Assembly (NCBI GenBank): GCA_005223375.1
Contig: RXOD01006197.1
Location: 1 to 10,991 of the forward strand
Length of the DNA stretch: 10,991 nucleotides
Direction of reading: 5' to 3'
Origin: Amoebophrya sp. AT5.2
Taxonomy: Eukaryota > Sar > Dinophyceae > Syndiniales > Amoebophryaceae
A program made the position numbers and the translations under genes. How positions within the stretch are numbered: position 1 is the stretch's first letter; every line of letters starts with the position of its first letter. Below are positions 7,581 through 10,991 of this stretch, one piece after another. The notes beneath the pieces are model-generated. The model had not been told where the DNA came from. It saw only the letters and a program-made list of their open reading frames with translations, and did not search any database.

Positions 7581-8318
7581 ATGCGCACGTGCGAGGGCCT
7601 TCCGACGCTGCCCCCGATGCCGGAGTGGATCAATTCGAAGGTGCGCGAGCGGAAGCAGCTGCCGAAGCAGTCCCGAATTGGGCTTGCGCGGGAGATGCTG
7701 ACTCCGGTGCCCACGATTCTCGCCGATCTGTACACGCTGGGGAAGCTGCTGACCATCCCCTACATGGATGCCACCGAGCGCAACCACCTGGAAGTCGACG
7801 TCCAGCTGCTTCCGACCGGCTCTCTGTGTCTGCGCGTGGTGCCCACTGAACGGAGCAATCCGATGCTGGCGCGACGCAACAAGCCCCACCTCGCACCCGG
7901 CACAAATAACAGCACGCCGTCTTCACCAGCAGCAGCAGTTATGCCCGAGCGGCACCGCCTCCCGAAGTGCGAGTGCTCGCACGACGGCACTTTCGACTAC
8001 CGGGTTTTGCAGGGTGCCGAGAGTTGTGAGTACCAGCCCTCGTGGGAGCTGGCCCGCACGAGCTTGATCCGGATGGGCGAGCGCGAGGCGCCCACCTACG
8101 GGAAGCGCAGCCAGGAGCCCGCCGCGCACTACTACGAGTGGCAGCTGAACCACCACTACGTACTGTGCGGCAAGGCGGTGGAGGCGCTGCAGGGGCCGCG
8201 TGGTAACAACCCGCAGCCGATCTCGTTGAAGTCGTGCTGGCACCCCAGCGTGGATGACAGCTTCGTGAAGCGCGACCGCCTGCAGATCTGGGGCGAGACG
8301 ATGTGGATGGGGAAGGAT
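7581..8318 (+). CDS. Gene B exon 4 (part left of the transposon-like insertion)
   Basis: The frame reads MRTCEGLPTLPPMPEWINSK... and continues with GC-rich third positions through CECSHDGTFDYRV, aromatic-rich sequence (AAHYYEWQLNHHYVLCGKA) and DRLQIWGETMWMGKDF up to the insertion. The segment is globular in character rather than coiled coil, with several Cys and His residues but no recognisable zinc-binding spacing. Without the 421-bp insertion the exon would run on uninterrupted to 9395. If gene B were not one transcription unit, ATG 7581 would be the start here. Confidence 0.65.
8277..8308 (+). repeat. Direct repeat copy 1 (host exon)
   Basis: This 32-nt exon segment encodes RLQIWGETMW and recurs exactly at 8653-8684 inside the inserted element. 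A third partial copy, tggggcgagacga, lies at 8704-8716. All three copies fall in compatible reading phase relative to the downstream exon. Confidence 0.9.
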
Positions 8319-8323
8319 TTCTC

Positions 8324-8351
8324 TATGAAAACGAAATCCGTCCATGTCGTC
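8324..8351 (+). repeat. Left terminal inverted repeat, 28 bp
   Basis: It begins TATGAAAACGAAATCC and is the exact reverse complement of 8712-8739. It contains three GT dinucleotides in phase 0 with the exon that could act as splice donors. Confidence 0.9.
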
Positions 8352-8499
8352 CAAAACCAAGCACAAAACAGGCGGAAGCTCTCGCGGAAGCTTTCCATGC
8401 AGCTTTTGGTCCAAAAAGCACAACGCGTGATTCTGGACGACATTTATTTTCACGCTCCGTTTCTGTGTTATACGGTACTTTTAGCTCCTTCGCCCCGAT

Positions 8500-8518
8500 T
8501 CTGGGCGATCGATTTCAC
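8500..8518 (+). repeat. Small hairpin inside the element
   Basis: tcgccc and gggcga form a 6-bp stem with a 7-nt loop near the middle of the element. This is a minor internal structure. Confidence 0.4.
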
Positions 8519-8652
8519 GGCCATCGAAAGCGACCCCTCTAGGAGACCCTACCCCGCTCCCATACTCGATCCAGGAGGAGACAACTTTTGGATGCCTCCG
8601 GTACCCCGCGGAGACCACAAATTCTCACTCAGCTCGCAATGCAGCTCGTGGT

Positions 8653-8684
8653 CGCCTGCAGATCTGGGGCGAGACGATGTGGAT
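8653..8684 (+). repeat. Direct repeat copy 2, inside the element
   Basis: An exact 32-nt copy of 8277-8308. It is followed by T12 (8688-8699) and a partial third copy at 8704 that runs into the right inverted repeat. The element's right arm therefore contains host-exon-like sequence. Confidence 0.9.
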
Positions 8685-8711
8685 TGGTTTTTTTTTTTTG
8701 ATGTGGGGCGA

Positions 8712-8739
8712 GACGACATGGACGGATTTCGTTTTCATA
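8712..8739 (-). repeat. Right terminal inverted repeat, 28 bp
   Basis: The exact reverse complement of 8324-8351, ending CGTTTTCATA directly before the second TTCTC. Confidence 0.9.
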
Positions 8740-9395
8740 TTCTCCACCCTCGTGCAGTTTCTGGGAAAAGCGGAGGGGGTGCGGTACCAGCTCTTCACCG
8801 CGGCGGACTTCTTTAACCCGCAGGCGCGCAATTCCATGGGCTACTCGCGCACCGAGGCCTTCAAGTACGTCTCGCACCTCTTCGACTGGCTGCAAGCCAC
8901 CATCGCGGAAAAGGAGGGGCAGTGGCGGACGCGGTACAAGTTGTTCTGCTCCAGCGGCATCGTGCCGGGGGAAGAGGAACTGCAGAGTTTGTTTTCGATT
9001 GGAGGTGAAATCCGTTTTCCGGAAAAGGTGTTTCACGCCGCGGACATGCTGGTTCTCCGCGGGATGCCCTTCAACCACGAGCAGCCGCCCTGCACCCCCG
9101 CCGTCCCCTACGGCTGGGTTTTAAGGTACTCCAAGAGCCACCACGCCTCGTACTACGAGCACAAGAAGCAGGTGCGCGAGAAACAGCAGAACTACCGACA
9201 GAAGAAAGCCGAGAAAGACCCGAGCGTCTTCGACTCAAAAGGGAACGCGCTGCCAATGCCGAACTACAACTTGAAAACGTGGGCGCCGCTATTCGAACTC
9301 CCGCCCGGGTACCTGTGCAAAACGCCGCGAGCAATCATGAACAACGCGAAACAATTCACCGTGGAAGAAGACCCAACCACGGGGGAGAAACTGAA
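8740..9395 (+). CDS. Gene B exon 4 continued (right of the insertion)
   Basis: From TTC TCC ACC the frame reads FSTLVQFLGKAEGVRYQLFT and then aromatic-rich globular sequence (SHLFDWLQATIAEKEG; YGWVLRYSKSHHASYYEHKK). It ends with acid- and proline-containing text near EEDPTTGEKLK. The frame continues open for another 50 codons, but G/C at third positions collapses after 9395. Donor GTACTTTATC at 9396 (phase 2) joins exactly to 9576. Segment 9000-9025 (GGEIRFPE) has a near copy in the leader of gene B at 3023-3060. No known domain recognised. Confidence 0.65.
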
Positions 9396-9575
9396 GTACT
9401 TTATCAATTTGAATTTTCAAATTCATTTTTCAACAACACGCGACTTTTTATGTATAGTCGCAGCTGTGGGCGAGGGCCGCGACTCCGATTATTTTGGAGC
9501 TTGGTTATTCGTTTCGTTGCGTATGAGAATGTTGAGCGTCTCCAGATAAGTAGTTCCCAACTCGGCAATCTTCAG
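9396..9575 (+). other. Gene B intron after exon 4 (180 nt, phase 2)
   Basis: It runs from GTACTTTATCAATTTG to AATCTTCAG. Joining AA with G completes AAG and the protein runs KLK-YDCYFLNSFLPDE. The interior contains inverted repeats aatttga/tcaaatt near the donor and gcgact/agtcgc near 9450. Confidence 0.65.
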
Positions 9576-10991
9576 GTACGACTGCTACTTTCTGAATTCA
9601 TTTCTTCCGGACGAGGCGAAGTGGACTCTTCCGCGCGTCCCCGCTCGCGAGGTCGCAAAAAAGTGGCTGAGTACCGAGCAGGCGCTGAAACTAGCCATCA
9701 TGGTCGAGGACGACGAAGCCCTCGAAGCCCAGATCCGCGCCGACGGCCCGAAGATGGAAAACCGGGTGGCCGAACTGTGGGAGGAAAAACGCCACGCAGA
9801 CGATGAGGCCGAACGACTACAGCTCGAGATGGAGCGCGACGTACTGCGACTCGAAGACTGCGTGGGCGGAGAAATAGGAGACGGAAGTAGAGACGATGGC
9901 GAACAAAGGGATCCAATGGCAATGGAAGTGAAAGTGGACAACGCTAGTCTAGGAGGGGACAGCAGCCTGCACGTCCACCACCCCGGCGTATCTTCTACTT
10001 TCAGGAACGAGCAGATTGGCGGGAGCAGCTCCTCCACGTTCGCTGGGAAGGCAGCGGCGAAAAAGAATCTCCGCAAGCAGAAGAAGGCTGCAGAAACGGA
10101 GGACTTCGAGGATGAAGACTTCGAGCTCGACATCCTGAATGCAAACGCTGACGTGACGAGCAGCTTGCCTCCCGCTTCCAAGCGGCGCAAATTCGACGTC
10201 GAGGTGGTGGAAGTAGGAAAAACAAAAACGCCGGGAGGAGATCATGAAGTACAAGTAGTAGAAGAAGAAAGAGGGGATGCACCAGAGGAAAAAGACGCAT
10301 CGCCCGGAACGGCGAAGAGCGGGGCGTCTGCGAAGGCAAAGTCACCAACAGCAGCGACAGCAAAAGCGAAGGCGAAAGCCAAAGCGAAGGAAAAAGCAAA
10401 GGCGAAGAGCGAAGTGAAGAAGACGTCCGATAAAAAGGTTTTGTCGGCGATGAAGAAAGCGGCACCTGGTGGAAGTGCTGCCCAGGAGCAAGACGAAAAC
10501 GGAAACAGCCCAGGCAAGACCGGAAAGCGAAAGCGAATCAGCACCGACGGCGCCTTGCTGGAGCTCTTCGGAGGAGGTGGCGAGGATGAGGAAGAGGAAG
10601 TGGAAGTGGAAGAACAGGAAGTCCACGGAGCTACATCACCCGCGCCGCCACAGGAGACATCACCCGCGCCGGAGCTCGCTGCAGCCGCTCCGCCGTCGAT
10701 TCGTCTTCCGATCCCAGCGGCGGGGGGAGGAGCTGGAGGCACGTCAGCCGCAAGAGCCACGAATCAGCAAGAACCGGAAGACCAACTACAGCACGTAAGC
10801 GACCTCGAAGACAGCGAGATCGAGATCCTCGGCGGCAATCCGGACGACCCGCACTCAATGGCGGGTCTGTGGACTGCGCCGGAGGATGCAAATACCTTGC
10901 TCGTGATCACGAGCCAAGAGCACGAACGCTCGGGCCAGCGGCGCGTCCTCGTGGCCGCAAAAGGCGGGCCGATGAAAGGCGCCGTGTTTCG
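9576..10991 (+). CDS. Gene B last visible exon: helical start and long disordered nuclear-type tail, runs off the window
   Basis: The frame from the acceptor is open for 472 codons to the window edge, with no stop. It begins YDCYFLNSFLPDEAKWTLPR, then helical acidic sequence (VAELWEEKRHADDEAERLQL). From about 9880 it becomes low-complexity: Ser/Gly-rich, then acidic (EDFEDEDFELDI), a basic cluster SKRRKFD (~10175), a Lys/Ala run resembling histone H1 tails (AKAKAKAKAKEKAKAKSEVK, 10363-10422), a second basic cluster GKRKRIS (~10524), poly-acid (GEDEEEEVEVEEQE) and a TSPAP repeat. DLEDSEIEIL (~10801-10830) and FELDIL look like SUMO-interaction motifs. The two basic clusters suggest nuclear location. 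These are composition-level inferences; the family is not recognised. Confidence 0.7.
10633..10671 (+). repeat. Direct repeat of 15 nt (TSPAP codons)
   Basis: acatcacccgcgccg occurs at 10633-10647 and 10657-10671, spaced 24 nt apart in the same frame. It is a small in-frame tandem duplication within the disordered tail of gene B. Confidence 0.75.

Larger units (their letters stand above)
8319..8744 (+). mobile_element. Introner-like TIR element (416 bp) with 5-bp target duplication
   Basis: Seen in the sequence: TTCTC at 8319-8323 and again at 8740-8744, enclosing 8324-8739, whose ends are perfect 28-bp inverted repeats starting TATGAAAACG and ending CGTTTTCATA. There is no internal gene. 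Deleting the element plus one TTCTC fuses ...GAT TTC TCC ACC CTC... and gives IWGETMWMGKDFSTLVQFLG in one frame, so the exon was once continuous. Known background: introners in several protist lineages behave as non-autonomous DNA transposons that are spliced out. Inference: this is such an intron, or a recent insertion that damages the gene. No GT...AG pair gives the exact empty-site product. GT donors lie within the left repeat (8340, 8346, 8349); possible acceptors are AG 8712 after a T12 run, or CAG 8757. Confidence 0.8.

Noticed and set aside
8688..8699. T12 run as evidence of a retrotransposed poly-A tail (minus strand)
   Set aside because: It lies inside a TIR element with target duplication and is followed by element sequence; a pyrimidine tract or simple homopolymer explains it better.
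10363..10422. Lys/Ala-coding run as a DNA tandem repeat
   Set aside because: Codons vary (gcg, gcc, gca; aag, aaa), so it is a protein-level low-complexity run, not a clean nucleotide repeat.

Overview
The window is nuclear DNA of a eukaryotic microbe, read entirely on the + strand. Coding segments are GC-rich at third codon positions. They are separated by AT-richer stretches of about 130-670 nt that begin with GT and end with AG, and reading phase is preserved across them, which is the signature of spliceosomal introns. I see no bacterial operon layout, tRNA, rRNA or CRISPR. The tight spacing and the intron-like transposon would fit a compact alveolate or dinoflagellate-type genome (for example a syndinian), but that assignment is a guess from style, not from a recognised marker gene.

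Layout. Gene A (42 to about 2078, possibly to 3031) encodes a polytopic membrane protein: a long polar N-terminus in exon 1, then hydrophobic segments in exons 2 and 3 separated by an acidic/basic linker, and one or two possible further hydrophobic exons after a 673-nt gap. Gene B begins near 3090, probably only 58 nt after gene A, and stays open to the right edge at 10991. Its blocks (3090-3110, 3243-4697, 5075-7369, 7581-8318, 8740-9395, 9576-10991) can be joined in frame and would give one protein of at least about 2,180 residues. It has helical, charged, coiled-coil-like segments, one possible SH3-like patch, and a disordered, lysine/alanine- and acid-rich tail with basic nuclear-localisation-like clusters and SUMO-interaction-like motifs. 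I recognise neither protein family.

The most interesting structure is at 8319-8744. A 416-bp element with perfect 28-bp terminal inverted repeats, flanked by a 5-bp direct repeat (TTCTC), interrupts a coding exon of gene B. Removing the element plus one TTCTC copy restores one uninterrupted reading frame. It therefore looks like an introner: a non-autonomous DNA transposon that acts as a new intron. It also carries a perfect 32-nt copy of the exon sequence lying just upstream of it.

Other observations: two places where the better coding frame is left and regained through opposite single-base shifts, a candidate 39-nt in-frame intron with consensus splice signals, a shared start sequence among several introns, and short copies of exon sequence in nearby non-coding DNA.
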